From Sambucus nigra (taxonomy: Eukaryota; Streptophyta; Magnoliopsida; Dipsacales; Adoxaceae): a stretch of 64,000 bases of DNA. This document shows positions 24,075-36,019 of the stretch, one piece after another. The stretch's first letter is position 1, and each line of letters begins with the position of its first letter. The notes beneath the pieces were generated by a model. The model had not been told where the DNA came from, did no database searches, and saw only the letters and a program-made list of their open reading frames with translations. Location of the stretch: positions 146,167,405-146,231,404 of the forward strand of contig OX422221.1 of NCBI GenBank assembly GCA_949130495.1. The letters run 5' to 3'. Both the position numbers and the translations under genes were made by a program.

Positions 24075-24397
24075 TAAAAATAAATTGATATTCTCAACAA
24101 AATTTCAAAATCCCATTCCATCTTTATATAAATTCTGATTTTAAATAAAACTTTCCTTCAAATCCCAAAAATATTTCTTTTTTATGATCTCAACAGCAAA
24201 GTAAAAAGTGTATATGCATTCATTCATTCATTACTAACAGAAGATAATAAAAAACTCCATTGCATTGCATATACATGTTTCTATGTTACATCATTTTGCA
24301 GGAAAATAAAGAAAAGAAGAAAAACAACGGGACTTAGCCCGAACCCCCCTTCTCTCTCTCTCTCTCACACACACACACTTACCCTTACCCTATCTCT

Positions 24398-26502
24398 CTA
24401 AGAGCTTCCATCCCTGCGACAAGATCTCGTTCCCCTGCGACAAGACGACGCACCACCGCTACCCGAACCAAACTCCTCCCCAGATGAGGCAGACGACACC
24501 AAGAAAAAAGGAACAGGGATCGCGTCACAAATATGGGCGATCGTCGAAGATATCCAATCACTCAGCCAAGTGGTGGACACCCTGACTTGCTGCAAGAAAA
24601 GGCAAAAAATCGGTATCAAGAAGAAAGGATCAAAAGAAAACAAAAAGAAAGAAAAGAGAAGAATATAAAGATATACCAAAGGATGAAGAACCTCCTCTGT
24701 CAAGCCCAAATCCTCCGGGTCCATCGCATGAGGACGATGCAATATAGGAACCATCCCTCCATCAGCCCGCTGGATGTTGTATGAAGGGGTATGCAACCTC
24801 ACAAAGGGAACCTCCGAAGTCGCCGCCATCGCAGATGTCGACGGACCACCACTGCTGTGGGAGGACCCCACTGGGCGACTTGAACCCACAAGAGGGAAAG
24901 GCAATGCATCATATATGTTGGGCGCCATTAGCCAACTCGTCACGAAGTCCATATAATCATACGGTACAGCCGTATCGGTGTACAACAGATAGGACTCGCC
25001 AATCATCGTCGTGATCCTCGCATCCTCTGGCAGCAGCCGCTCCCGCCTCATAGACATAGGGGGCCTCGCAGGTGATACCACCACCTTCTCCTCAGTAATT
25101 TGTCGAACCACCCTCTCCCCGAGATACCAAGAGTGGACAAACTCATGCGCCAGCAAACGCCTCATCTGCGCATTCACCCCAGTTGACCCCGTGTCTTGAA
25201 CAACCATCCCCCAAGGGAAAAAGGTCACCTAAAAAATCCCCAACAGATATAAGTTAACACAGAATCAGAGAACACAAAGACCAGGATTGAAGAAGAAAAA
25301 AGTCTTACCCTATCACTGGTTAGGCCATTCAAGACCTGACGCACCGCCTCCAGAGAAAGAGACTTCCTCGACTGCCGATTGGCCTTTCGCCACCGATAGA
25401 ACCAACAAAAGTCCCCGATGGTCTCATCCTTCAAAGAAATCAGCTGGGTATTAATCCCAATCACCTCATAGAACACGTCTACCAAAGATAAAAATCCACG
25501 ATAAAAAAGAGACGCTCAAGGAAAATGCGAATGCACGAAAAGGAAAATACGTAAATTAAAGAATACCTCAAGAAGATACGTGGCTCCAATAAAAGTCTAT
25601 CGGCAGCACCAGCTAAATGCGTCCAGAGAAAAATAAAGGGTCGCCAAAGTCAGGCTCCCTTAATCATAGACATGGATGTTCGAAAACATCCTCAAGTATG
25701 GGAAAAACCATAAGTGGACAAAGTCGTCGCTCGACGCCACCAGAAATCCCCCCAAAACCAGCAAAATAAACAGTCGGGACATCTGTGCAGCCCATCCTCC
25801 ACATCAATTACCCTACCCAACAAAACATCCCTCAGCAGGGACAAACGAATAGAGTCCCTATATACTATCCTCCCCATATCACCTAGCACCTCCCGCACTG
25901 CATTTAGCTTCACCCATAGGGAACGATCCACCTCTATCTTCTCTACATCACAATCCAGCCCCAGTAGATGCTGCACGTCTATGGGAGTCACAGTCATCTC
26001 CCCGAAGCCAAAATAGAAGGTGTGGGTAGTGTCCCACCACCTCTCCCCCAGAGCGCATAAGACCGTCGTCGAACGAGGCATCTCATCCAACACATACGCC
26101 AGCCTCCCAAAGCCTACTAACGATACTACCCAATGCACCATAGGTGGATGGTGCTCCCAGACATCCTTAAGCCCCATCGTCCCGCGGGCACGCATAGTCG
26201 ACAAAGAAACATCAGACTGTCAAAAGAAAAATCTTCTCAAAATCTAAGAAAAAAAGGAAATCACCAAAAAAAATGCCAAAGGTCATTTTTTTACTTACAT
26301 AACCACCAGGGTTCACCACCCTAGAAGATCGATGACGCGATGGCTCCCGCAGTAAAGTCCGCTCGTCTGCAACTGGCTCAAATGCATCAAAAGAGTTCCC
26401 ACTCCCCAAAGTAAGAGGCCTCCTGGCCCTCCACTCCACATTTTCCCAGTCATCAATAGCCAACCACTCCCTGTGTACCACAGTGCTCACAAAAGCAGCC
26501 AT
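24398..26502 (-). pseudogene. Antisense plant-mobile-domain gene with introns
   Basis: Five putative exons on the - strand: 26502-26299 (68 codons from ATG), 26216-25567, 25478-25309, 25228-24677 and 24589-24398. All four introns have GT-AG ends and are 81-89 bp long. Exon 2 has plant mobile domain (PMD, aminotransferase-like) hallmarks: 'HHPPMVHWVVSLVGFGRL', 'LGERWWDTTHTFYF', 'GEMTVTPIDVQHLLGL' and later 'NIHVYD' followed by 'GSLTLATLYFSL'. The last exon ends in a Ser/Arg-rich tail. A frameshift near 25778, two in-frame stops in exon 2 and one out-of-phase junction (exon 2 to 3) show decay. PMD genes in antisense orientation 3' of pol are known from Tat-lineage elements; the role is unclear, with host PMD proteins linked to silencing. 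Confidence 0.75.
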
Positions 26503-26586
26503 TTTTTAGATTGCAGAATGCTAGAATGATTCGTAGAAGAAAATCGCAGAAAGAGAGAAGGCAAGAAGCTGTGAAAAGTCCGTGCC

Positions 26587-26628
26587 AAGGGTCATGCCGA
26601 TCGACATTGCACCCCCACCTACCGATCG
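26587..26628 (-). promoter_or_regulatory. Palindrome pair upstream of the PMD gene
   Basis: Two CGATCG palindromes at 26598-26603 and 26623-26628, 85-126 bp upstream of the ATG at 26502. The block ATGCCGATCGACATTGC (26594-26610) is almost the same as ATGCCGATCGACAATGC in the 3' LTR (28759-28775), there just upstream of the TATA box. Confidence 0.4.
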
Positions 26629-26639
26629 ACACTGACCTT

Positions 26640-27156
26640 TTACCTTCTCGAGTCAGTTCAAAAGTCTGTGCCACTACCAAATGACACCCTTCACACCATG
26701 CTGATCGGCACCCCTTAAGTTTTCGTACAGAAACTCCCAGAAAATACCAGAAAACCCTGAAAAATCCTCAGAAAAATCCTAAAAATCCCAGGGAGGGTTT
26801 AGAACATTTTTACCAAGAAAATTTCACACTCCCCCAAACGAAACCCCTATTTCCCCAGCGGTACTCTCAAAGGCCAAGCGGGTCTCTCCCCGACAATGTC
26901 CACAGAGGACCTTTAAAGTATCCCGAACTTCAGGTTATCTCCTATTCCCCAAAGGTCTCAAATTTCCCCGAGAAATACTTCCAAACCCTGGACCACCTAA
27001 TCACTTCCCCAATGGAATCTACAACATCAAATTGGTTGTTCCCCCGATAAAGTCTCCAAAAGATACGAGGATTTCCCCAGCAATCAGCTCCCAGCTCAAA
27101 TCAAAATCACAAGGTAATTTCCCCTGGAAGAGTTCCCTGAGAACATCACACTTAAG
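26640..27156. other. Spacer rich in 'ccccgaa / ttccccag' motifs
   Basis: Non-coding, with irregular repeats of 'ttccccag', 'ccccgag' and 'cagaaaa'. It would hold the distal promoter of the antisense PMD gene. No ORF worth naming. Confidence 0.45.
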
Positions 27157-27835
27157 CCCTCAGAATTGGCTTCGACCCGTAGAATTGGTCATCTCAATTT
27201 AATCCCTTAGAATTGGCTTCGACCCGCAGAATTGGTCATCTAAATTTAAGCCCTCAGAATCGGCTTTGACTCGCAGAATTGGTCATCTCAATTTAAGCCC
27301 TCAGAATTCGCTTCGATCCACAGAATTGATCATCTCAATTTAAGCCCTAAGAATTGTCTTCAACCCACAGAATTGGTCATCTTAACCTAAGCCCTCAGAA
27401 TTGGTTTCGACCCGTAGCAGAAATGGTTATCTCAATTTAAGCCCTCGGAATTGGCTTCGACCCGCAGAATTAGTCATCTTAATTTAAGCCCTCGGAATTG
27501 GATTCAACCCGCAGAATTGTTCATCTCAACCTAATCCCTCAGAATTGGCTTCAACCCGCAGAATTGGTCATCTCAACCTAAGCCCTCAGAATTGGCTTCG
27601 ACCCGCAGAATTGGTCATCTCAACCTAAGCCCTCAGAATTGGCTTTGACCCGTAGAATCAATCGCCCCCGGCATCGCTTTAGGTTCTCATAATTGACCTA
27701 AATCTTTGATCATCACTTCCTTTAGATCATCCCTGGTATTCCCCTTAGGTCCTCAGAATCGACCTCAACCCGTAGAATCGGTCATCCTCATCCTTAGGTC
27801 CTCAGAATCGACCTTAACCCTCTGAATTAATCATA
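27157..27835. repeat. 47-bp tandem repeat array in the 3' untranslated region
   Basis: Unit 'ccctcagaattggcttcgac' followed by 'ccgcagaattggtcatctcaatttaag', about 11 clear copies to 27660, then shorter and more diverged copies ('cctcagaatcgacct') to about 27835. Each unit contains two 'cagaatt' half-units. Such arrays just before the 3' LTR are a known habit of Tat/Ogre elements and can seed satellites. Confidence 0.9.
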
Positions 27836-27907
27836 CTCTTTCAAAGACATCATGCGATGTCTATTTGATGGCTATCGTTTGATACAATCTCACCCGTCGA
27901 GGGGCTC

Positions 27908-30016
27908 TGTAGACACCCCATTTTAGTACCCCCCTAAACCTCTCTTTAGGACCCTAGCACCTCCCATCATCACCACAAACCTAAGTCATACCCCGAGTAC
28001 TGACCTAGAGGTGATCGGGCACTCCTAGGCTCCATATGACCAAAATTCAAACATTTTAGCTCGATTGATACGGAATAAATTTTCAAAGGGCACTGAAACC
28101 CCTTTCCAACGGTCCGCCCCGTGCCCAATTCTGACTTACGGTGTGGACGAACGATCTGTTTTACTCTGAAAGGTCACCGAATGCTTCTAGGCCCCGGTTG
28201 ACCAAAGTCAAATTCCTAAACTGAGTCAAGCTCTTTGGAATATCGAAATACATCTCCTAAGCTTTCCAACGGTCCGCTCCGGGCCCAATTCTAACTTACA
28301 GTGCGGACGAATGATTCGTTTTACTCCGAAAGGTCACCGAATGCTTCTAAGCCTCGTTTGACCAAAGTCAACTTCCCAAAATGAGTCAAGCTCTTTAGAA
28401 TGTCTAAATACATCTCCTAACCTTTTCAATGGTCCACCCCGTGCGCGATTCTGACTTACCATGTGGATGAACGATCCGTTTGCGTCCGACAATTCCTCGT
28501 CCAAAAGACCGACGAACATTTTTGAGCTACATTTGACCCAAAGTCAACTTTTGAACTCGGGATCAGTCTAAATACTTTCGAAGGTCTCTAAATTACCTTT
28601 CCAATGGCTCTCCCCGTGCACGATTCGGATTAACGGTTTGCGCTCAATGACCAATTTTCCGAAGGAACCTGAAAGAGACTGCCAAACGACAGGTTCCAAA
28701 CCCTGCCTATCGGTAGTGTGATTAATAAAAACACCTGCCAATTGGCAGGACTAAGAATATGCCGATCGACAATGCCCTGGGCCTATAAAAAGGAGGGCCC
28801 GACCTCATTGCAAAAGGGACCCAAGATCTGAAATCCATCACTCTCAGCGAACTCAGAAAACCTCTCTCGAAGTCAGCGTGATTTCCACATCCAAATCCTT
28901 CTCCAGCCTTCACTTTTTATCATCTTTTTCATCAAAATTGATGAATTAACTATCCTTCATCATCATCCAAGTGCAAGGGCTGCTCTCCAATATTCAAGAT
29001 CAAGCTCAAGATCTTCAAGAAGGTCCAACTTTCTCAACTCTCTCTTCAAATTCTCCTAAATTCTCATTAACTTATTTTATTACTTATCACTTTTATTCTC
29101 TCCATCTCACATATCCTAATATACTTTTTATTTAGTATTATTACACTTCTCTTATTTTCATATAAATAAAACCCAAAAAAATAAGAAAAAGAGGGTTTGC
29201 TCATAAATTCCAAATGGAAATTCTCACACTTTTCTCACAACTAAAATACATTTTTACACACACCCACACATAAGAGAAGTCCCCGATTGGATTTGTGTAA
29301 TAAACCCCACCCCTCATTTTGTATACGAACTACGTGGACTTTGATGCCTCTATAGGCTACGTAGGCATCTCGGGGTAAAACCCGAGATTTGAGTCCTACT
29401 TTTCTCCTATTTTATATTTTTCTATATTCTTTAACTTAATTCTCCTAAAGTCTATATATTTACATATACATATATTTGTTCTTAGTGGCGTATTATTTTG
29501 TATGCATTATCTTTCCATTATAATGATCAACGCAAGGATAATCGCGTAAATCCTATTTTCTAATATTATTTTTAGGAACATTCCTATGGATGACTCGCTT
29601 TATCTTTTCCATGATATAAGTCAATGATTCCTATCTCCACTACATATACACATGTACACATATCACGGGGAAATAAAGGAAACTAGCAACAATCCATGAG
29701 AGACCGTAAGGGCGGAATGGGTGACTAACACCTTCCCATTTCGTAACATAGCCTCCGAACCCTTTTTCGAATCATTTTGGTTTCGTATGTATCAGTGTAT
29801 CTTTGGATGCTGTCCTTCGGGATGGCTCCCCCTTTTCTTTTGTCTGTTTTGAGTAAAATAGACTGGTGACTCCATCTCTCTACATTTTTTACCTCACACA
29901 TCGTCGATACCGGCCGAAGCACTCTCGAGAGGGATGTGCAGGACCGAGATCCTCTCACCACGGAGATGACACCCCCTCCTACATCTCTCCCTCCGCGAGA
30001 ATCTTGGATGGCCATA
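27908..30016 (+). repeat. 3' LTR of the Tat/Ogre-like element
   Basis: It starts TGTAGACACC after a short purine tract (GAGGGGC, 27899-27905) that could be the polypurine primer. It carries the TATA box TATAAAAAGG at 28784-28793 and palindromes CCAATTGG (about 28739) and CGATCG (28763-28768) upstream of it. It ends ...GGCCATA at 30016 followed by GAGCA. Confidence 0.88.
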
Positions 30017-30021
30017 GAGCA

Positions 30022-30625
30022 AGATATTTCTTGCATGAAAATAGAGTAGATTGATTCGTCCTCTTGTGATCTCTTAGTTCCTCTCCGAACATCTCCTCAG
30101 GCTCTCCCAATACTCTTAGGCTGCTAAGGTTTATGTTTTATGTGTAAAGTACTTAATTAATGAGGGTTAACACCCTTTAAATAACCTTAAACCCGCAGGT
30201 CCTTAAGAGGCCTCATTTTGAGCCTGTATATGAGCTCAAAACACTAACAAAACTGTTAAAAACTTAGTAAAAAAGGTATTCCTATCCTCCGAGTCCAATC
30301 CAAAGCATTAAAAATACATATTCGGGCCTCTGTACAACTCTAGAGTCCGTTCCACACAGTAATACCTCACAACGTAAAATAAAATACATAACCTAATTTT
30401 TTTACGAGTAATCGACACAATTAATTCTCATATAATTAATATCACTTATTAATTATTCTATAACATGTGGTATTAAAATCACATAACATGAAAAATTAAA
30501 TTGTCATATAAATTATGCATTTTATTACTACCATTTCACACAAGTAATAATTATTCCCACTTATTAGTTTATTTTCCAATAATAAATAATAAATAAATAA
30601 ATACCACAAAATACGGCGTATTACA
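30022..30625. repeat. Right part of the older split LTR
   Basis: AT-rich non-coding sequence continuing from 3172-3827. It ends in an LTR-like terminus ATACGGCGTATTACA at 30625, similar in form to the ends at 2559, 33669 and 47199. The partner end and target duplication were not found. Confidence 0.5.
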
Positions 30626-30634
30626 TGGAGTGAC

Positions 30635-33600
30635 TGTGACACCCCGCCTAATTAAATACCGGGCGATCACTCCTTTATTAAATTAAAATCAAGGTGAATA
30701 GTTGGTTCATTCTTAGCATCAATGTCGTAAAATAACTTTTCCAATTTAAACACCCTAGTTAATTAAGCTAAGTGTCAAAACCATTTTTAAACATTACTTT
30801 CCAAATTTTATTTTAAAAACAAAGACTTAATTATTTATAACAATTCAATATTAAAGAATCACACCACAATAACCTTGGAACATACAATCCAAATAATTTA
30901 AACATTCAACAACTAAATCCCAACATTAAAACTTAAAGTAAAACATCCAGACAATAATAAATCCCAAAGTGACAATACTAGAAATAACTGAATCACAATG
31001 TCCAAATAAACAACTGAATAATGGAAAGGGTGACACATGCCCCACTAAATGAGTATGCTAGGAGTGGAGTCAAATAAATGAAGTCGTCTAAGCAAGTGGC
31101 CTACAACTCCCACCTAAACTGCAGCGCATTCCTTCCAAGGGAATCCTACGCAAGACGCCTTTGTGGCTGGGCACCTGTAATATATACATATATATACAAG
31201 AGAGAAAGAGAAATAGAAAAGGGTCAGAGCCCAATAGTGTAATTAATTTAAAATTCGTTTAGCAAGTATTTAAAATGTTTACAGGCCAATGCAACAACAT
31301 ATTAGTGCGGCACTCTCTTGAGAAATTCTCACCTCTCTTCTAATGTGCACCCCTATCGTACTAACCTTCCCAACAGATTATCTTATCTTATCTCGCACTA
31401 AACTTCCCAATGGTTTAACTTGTCTTAGGTTACTCGTAAGGTTTAAAACTTGAAAAATATAATTGTTTAAAAGGAAAATGTCATTTAGTAACAAAGTTCT
31501 CATTTTAACTTTATTTATTAATAAAGTTTCCCAGTGTCATATTATACTTTTCAAAACAAGTATTTCCAATTTGAGTCATTATACATGTCTTACTTACCAT
31601 AACACAATAGTCAGTTTCCAAATTACAGAACTTTATATATATATATATATATATTAAATACTCGTATAATATATATATTCTATCAGCACCCCACATAAAA
31701 ATTATGGTGCGTACATACTCTGCTATCCAATCCCCGTATCTCTCGTACTAAGGGAAATACAAGTTCGGAATCACTCTCGAACTGTATTAACACATACACA
31801 AACAATATTGAGGCGAAGCATAGATTCCAAGTCTCTAAGAGGATAGCACATGCCCCCACGTCTCTTAGGACCGTCTAAACTATCGATTCAATAGCCTGTA
31901 CCAAGGATATCTATCTTCTAGGGTACAAGTCAATATCCCCCATAAAGGTCCCATCGAGATAAGACTGTCCCAGCGCGGTAACCTCAGGGATAGCAAGTAG
32001 CGCGGGCACGATTTTCACACATAGATAGTATATGCATAAACACAGTCATATAACTACACTGATATTACCATATCAATTTAGGTACATCTCAATTCCCATA
32101 ATTACGACATTTGTCCTCATATCTCATTATTTAGTTCCCACGTATAATCGTTCATTTCTTACTTTGATTTGAGGGATCATTTCAACTTATTACGTAACAC
32201 TCATAGACTTTATCCTCCCAAGTGTAGAATTCAGTAGGTACTCATCTAATTTCCAACGTAACCATCTTACGCGTCTCTCCCCTTAATACATAATTTCATT
32301 ATCCCTTATACGTAAATATCCCAAAAATACAACTCTTGTCTTACATTAAAGGTCCCAAAATCATTCACATGTCCTACTGGTCTTCTTTATCTCCCAAAAC
32401 ATTTTAATAAGGGTGTTCAAGAATTATTTATCATTAAATTTAATTCAACTAATTTAAAAAGGAAAATATGAGCCTGCCAGAAGGGGTCGATCGATCGAGG
32501 TCTGGGGCTCGATCGATCGAACTTTCGATCGATCGAAGCTCTTGGTTCGATCGATCGATCAAGCAGGTATGGCGAATTCTGCAGTTACCAGTTACGGGTT
32601 TTCTCACATAACTCCATCCAAATCCAAACTTTCCATTCCCAATCGTCCAGAAATTTGTACTACTAATAGTATAAATCCATTCCATACATCTTTTACGTAA
32701 AGCATGCAAATTTCTATTAATAATCATGGATTAACAAACCAAAATTCATGTAAATCTCAAGAACCCTAGAATTATTTTTAACATGGTTCTAATCAGTCCT
32801 TTCCAGAATTTTCTTCTTCTAAAACATCAAAATTTCGTGGTTTAATCCTCTACATGTTAAGGGATTTCCAGATGAACATTCAAATCATTACTACATGCGA
32901 TTTCCTATCTCAAATTTGGGTTTTCTTCCATAAAACTCATCCTAATCATCCCTAGACTAACATGAGTGATGCATTAACGAAAATAAGAAAGATAAACACT
33001 TGCCTGAGATTTTCGATGTTCTGGTTTGATGACGAATTTGGTGTGGTTGCGTTCCCCGTCGCGCGATCTACGCGTTGGTGGTGGTGGCGGTGCAACCGGG
33101 TGAATCGTTGGCCACTTGGAAAAGCCTTTCCTTCCCTCTCCTATGGCCGTCACTTGTCTTTGGTTATTTTAACCCTAGAAGACAACCTTAGACGCCTGAT
33201 ATATCCCTTGAATTTTCGTGGGTTTAATTACCCAAAAATGTAAAATGTCTAAAATGCCCTCCCGGGGTACTAATTAAACCTAAAAACGCCCCGAGACCCA
33301 AATTAAACCCCCGGGTACACTTTTCTGACTATCTCGACCCTTACGGACACTTTGGCGCACTCAAAATGACCATACGAGTGACTTATAATATATTCACTTT
33401 TACTCATCAATATTTAGTCCCGACGCGACACGGGCGCATCCGGACTCAAATTTTCAAAATTGTCATTTTATTCACTCGTGACATTTAATATAACCCATAT
33501 TATATATTACTTTGGTCATTAGTAATATTTAACAAATTTCCCATAATTACTAACTCTCATCACATTAATAATTATAACATAATTAATTTTCCGGATTTAT

Positions 33601-33669
33601 ATTAAATTAATTCACATAAAATTTAATAAACCCCCAAATTAATATAGCATAAAAATACGGGATATTACA
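30635..33669. mobile_element. Solo LTR, 3.0 kb, with GTGAC target duplication
   Basis: Bounded by TGTGACACCCC and ACGGGATATTACA, with perfect 5-bp duplication GTGAC at 30630-30634 and 33670-33674 and no internal region. This is the product expected from recombination between two LTRs. It contains a TA microsatellite (31634-31656) and a cluster of CGATCGATCG palindromes. By analogy with the nested element it probably reads on the - strand. Short ORFs inside are not supported as genes. Confidence 0.88.
32487..32562. promoter_or_regulatory. Palindrome cluster in the solo LTR (CGATCGATCG)
   Basis: Four runs of TCGATCGATCGA type within about 75 bp, in the same relative place in the LTR as the CGAATCGATTCG cluster of the nested element. 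The role is unknown. Confidence 0.5.
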
Positions 33670-33674
33670 GTGAC

Positions 33675-35253
33675 CAATTGGTCTACTATTGAATCAACAC
33701 GACAATTGTGGCGTGTTCCCTTGATGTATAAGAAACTTTCCCCTCACTTAATTATTTATACACCTAGTTCTTATGCAATCATGGCTATAATGAGGCGAGA
33801 CATCTTTGTGATTATTATTAAAAGAGTGACAACCCTAATTGGCATGAATATCAGGTCTCACATAAATTCCATCATTATCACAATATTTTGTTTGATGACT
33901 CATTACCCATATTCACATGTTTGATTACTATGCAATCATGACGTCTTAGTAGGAAAAATTAGGAAAATAGTGGAACGGTTCGAGAAGTTTCCCAACCAAA
34001 TTATACGTAGCTGAATCAAGGTACAATCAAGTGGTGCGAAGAACAACATTAAATTTGATGGAAAGTTAAATTTCGAGACATATAACTTTAACACGTCTCA
34101 ATAATATGGACTTGCCCATATCTACTAAGGTAAGTGTTTGCGGCATCCTTGATTTAATATAAGATTTTAAGGGTACTATAACTCCTTATTGGGAGCCTAG
34201 AATCTAGTTACAAAAATGCAAGTGACTCAAGTCCATTGAATAAGATTTTTATTTATAAATAAAACGGTTGCAATTACATGAGATATGTAATTTTAATCAT
34301 CATCAACTACTAAGACTATTTAACAGTCCCAACTAAGATTATATTCATAGATCTCCCATCGAGGTTAAATTGGACTTTTTCGCATTCTTATTTTTACCTG
34401 TTCCCATTTTTGTTACGGTCGTGTGACTTTATCCCATGTTTAACATATGCCAACCTTCTAATCATGTCTGTTCCAATCAAGTCACATAAGTTGGTTGATG
34501 GATGTCGAAGTGAATCAATCCACACTTCACGACATCATTATCTTAGAATTGTTTATCTTGTTTAAGCTACGATGTACTTTGTCTCGCACGTAGGTCTTAC
34601 CATGGCTGGTATACAAATATCGCCCCTTCAGTTTAGTAAACCCACTTCAACATTATTTTACTTATATATTCCCTACAATTCCAATAAATAAGTTAGTTGT
34701 AAATACTGAGACGTTATAGACACGATACACTAGTGTACCACAAAATACATCAGAAAATATACAATCAGAGTGGTTAGATATAACACTAGAATCAAACGAA
34801 ATCCTAGTTTTAAAATAAATTTGTGAATGAAAGTTGGACTGTGTTAAAAATAAAGAGTTATGTTAAGGGGAAAATGGTAAAAATCCCCTAACTCTATCTT
34901 AATTAACGTTAATAAAACGCGTTTTTTAGACTTTTCAATAAGTCTACATGTGTTACAATTATTAATGTAAATATAGTTACAGTGATGGATATAAATACAT
35001 TTATACTTATTGCTTTAAATACAGTTACACTTATTAATGTAAATAAAGTTAGAATGATGAATACAATTATAATTGCAATCGTATCTACATTAATAAGTGT
35101 AATCGTGTCGTTAATTAATTGAAAAATTTGTAGGTTGAAGATACCAATAAGATTGTTGTTTGGACGGATCATACATAAATAAACTTTCAAGAAATTTATT
35201 AGCTAATGCGCGCTTTATGTTAAAGGATTATAAAAAAAAGAAGAGAAACATAG
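33675..35253. other. Unassigned intergenic sequence
   Basis: No ORF or domain recognised. At 34930-35110 a loose theme 'attaatgtaaatatagttac' recurs several times in both orientations, giving a weak inverted-repeat character. ORF-like stretches here look like chance. Confidence 0.5.
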
Positions 35254-35261
35254 TGATAAAT

Positions 35262-35831
35262 TAGGGGTGTTCGCGGTCCGGTCCGGTTCGGTTTTAAGGT
35301 TTTTTTTGGACTGGACCGACTTGGTCGGTCCTCTAAAAAAATGGACCGAGATCGGACCGATAATGTCGGTTAACCGACCCTAGTCGGTTCGTTTTTTATA
35401 GGGTCGGTCCGGTCTAACCCGTCGGTCCTCACATTAATGAATTACATCATTTATAATAGTACAAATATACCCGAGCCTATTTTTTTCAAACATTAAAAAC
35501 TAAAAAATATCAAAATTTGCGATTAAAACAAACCTACTATTGGATTAAACTATAATTTAAACTAATCAAATATTGAAATATATATTTTTACTATTTATTT
35601 ATCTTATATAAATACATATATATGTAAAAATATATTATTTTATATACAGTCGGTCCGGGTCGGTCCTAACAGGGTTTTTGAAACTGTAAACCATGGACCG
35701 GACCGACTAGGTCGGTCCACCAAAAAAATAAACCGAGACCGGGCCGATTAAGAAAAAAGACCGAAAAAAAGGGTCGGTTCGGCTCGGTTCGGTTCGGTCC
35801 GTCGGTCCAGTCGGTTTTTTGAACACCCCTA
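35262..35831. mobile_element. hAT-type MITE upstream of ATG8
   Basis: Terminal inverted repeats TAGGGGTGTTC / GAACACCCCTA with perfect 8-bp duplication TGATAAAT at 35254-35261 and 35832-35839, the signature of the hAT superfamily. Subterminal regions are packed with GGTCCGGT / ACCGACC motifs in both orientations. It has no coding capacity. It ends about 660 bp before the ATG8 start codon, close to the likely promoter. Confidence 0.9.
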
Positions 35832-36019
35832 TGATAAATCATTAGACTCTTTAAATATTAAAGATAAGGTTAAGTTAAAAACATCCTTTTTAATAAGTTT
35901 TCGTACGTTATAATTATTAATATATATGATTATATTTATTATATGTAAACGCTTATTAATATAGATAGAGTTAAAAAAGTAAAAGAAAAACAATAATTTA
36001 AAAGCAAACATGTAATGGT

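Larger units (their letters stand above)
3833..30016 (+). mobile_element. Tat/Ogre-like Ty3/gypsy retrotransposon, decayed, with nested insertion and antisense genes
   Basis: Two direct LTR copies (3833-5936 and 27908-30016) bound it, with 5-bp target duplication GAGCA at 3828-3832 and 30017-30021. Without the 9.4-kb nested element it would be about 16.8 kb, in the range of large Tat/Ogre elements. The order is LTR, PBS, 1.4-kb leader, gag, zinc knuckle, protease, RT start, integrase, two antisense genes, 47-bp tandem repeats, LTR. The LTRs differ at roughly one base in ten in the stretches I compared by eye. Together with stops, frameshifts and loss of the RT core, this marks an old copy unable to move by itself. 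Assignment to Tat rests on domain order and motif flavour, not on a tree. Confidence 0.85.

Noticed and set aside
27157..27835. Possible CRISPR-like array
   Set aside because: The repeats are directly contiguous with no unique spacers, and the genome is a plant's; it is an ordinary tandem repeat.
33670..33924. 84-codon + strand ORF after the solo LTR
   Set aside because: No recognisable domain, odd composition and no neighbouring gene signals.
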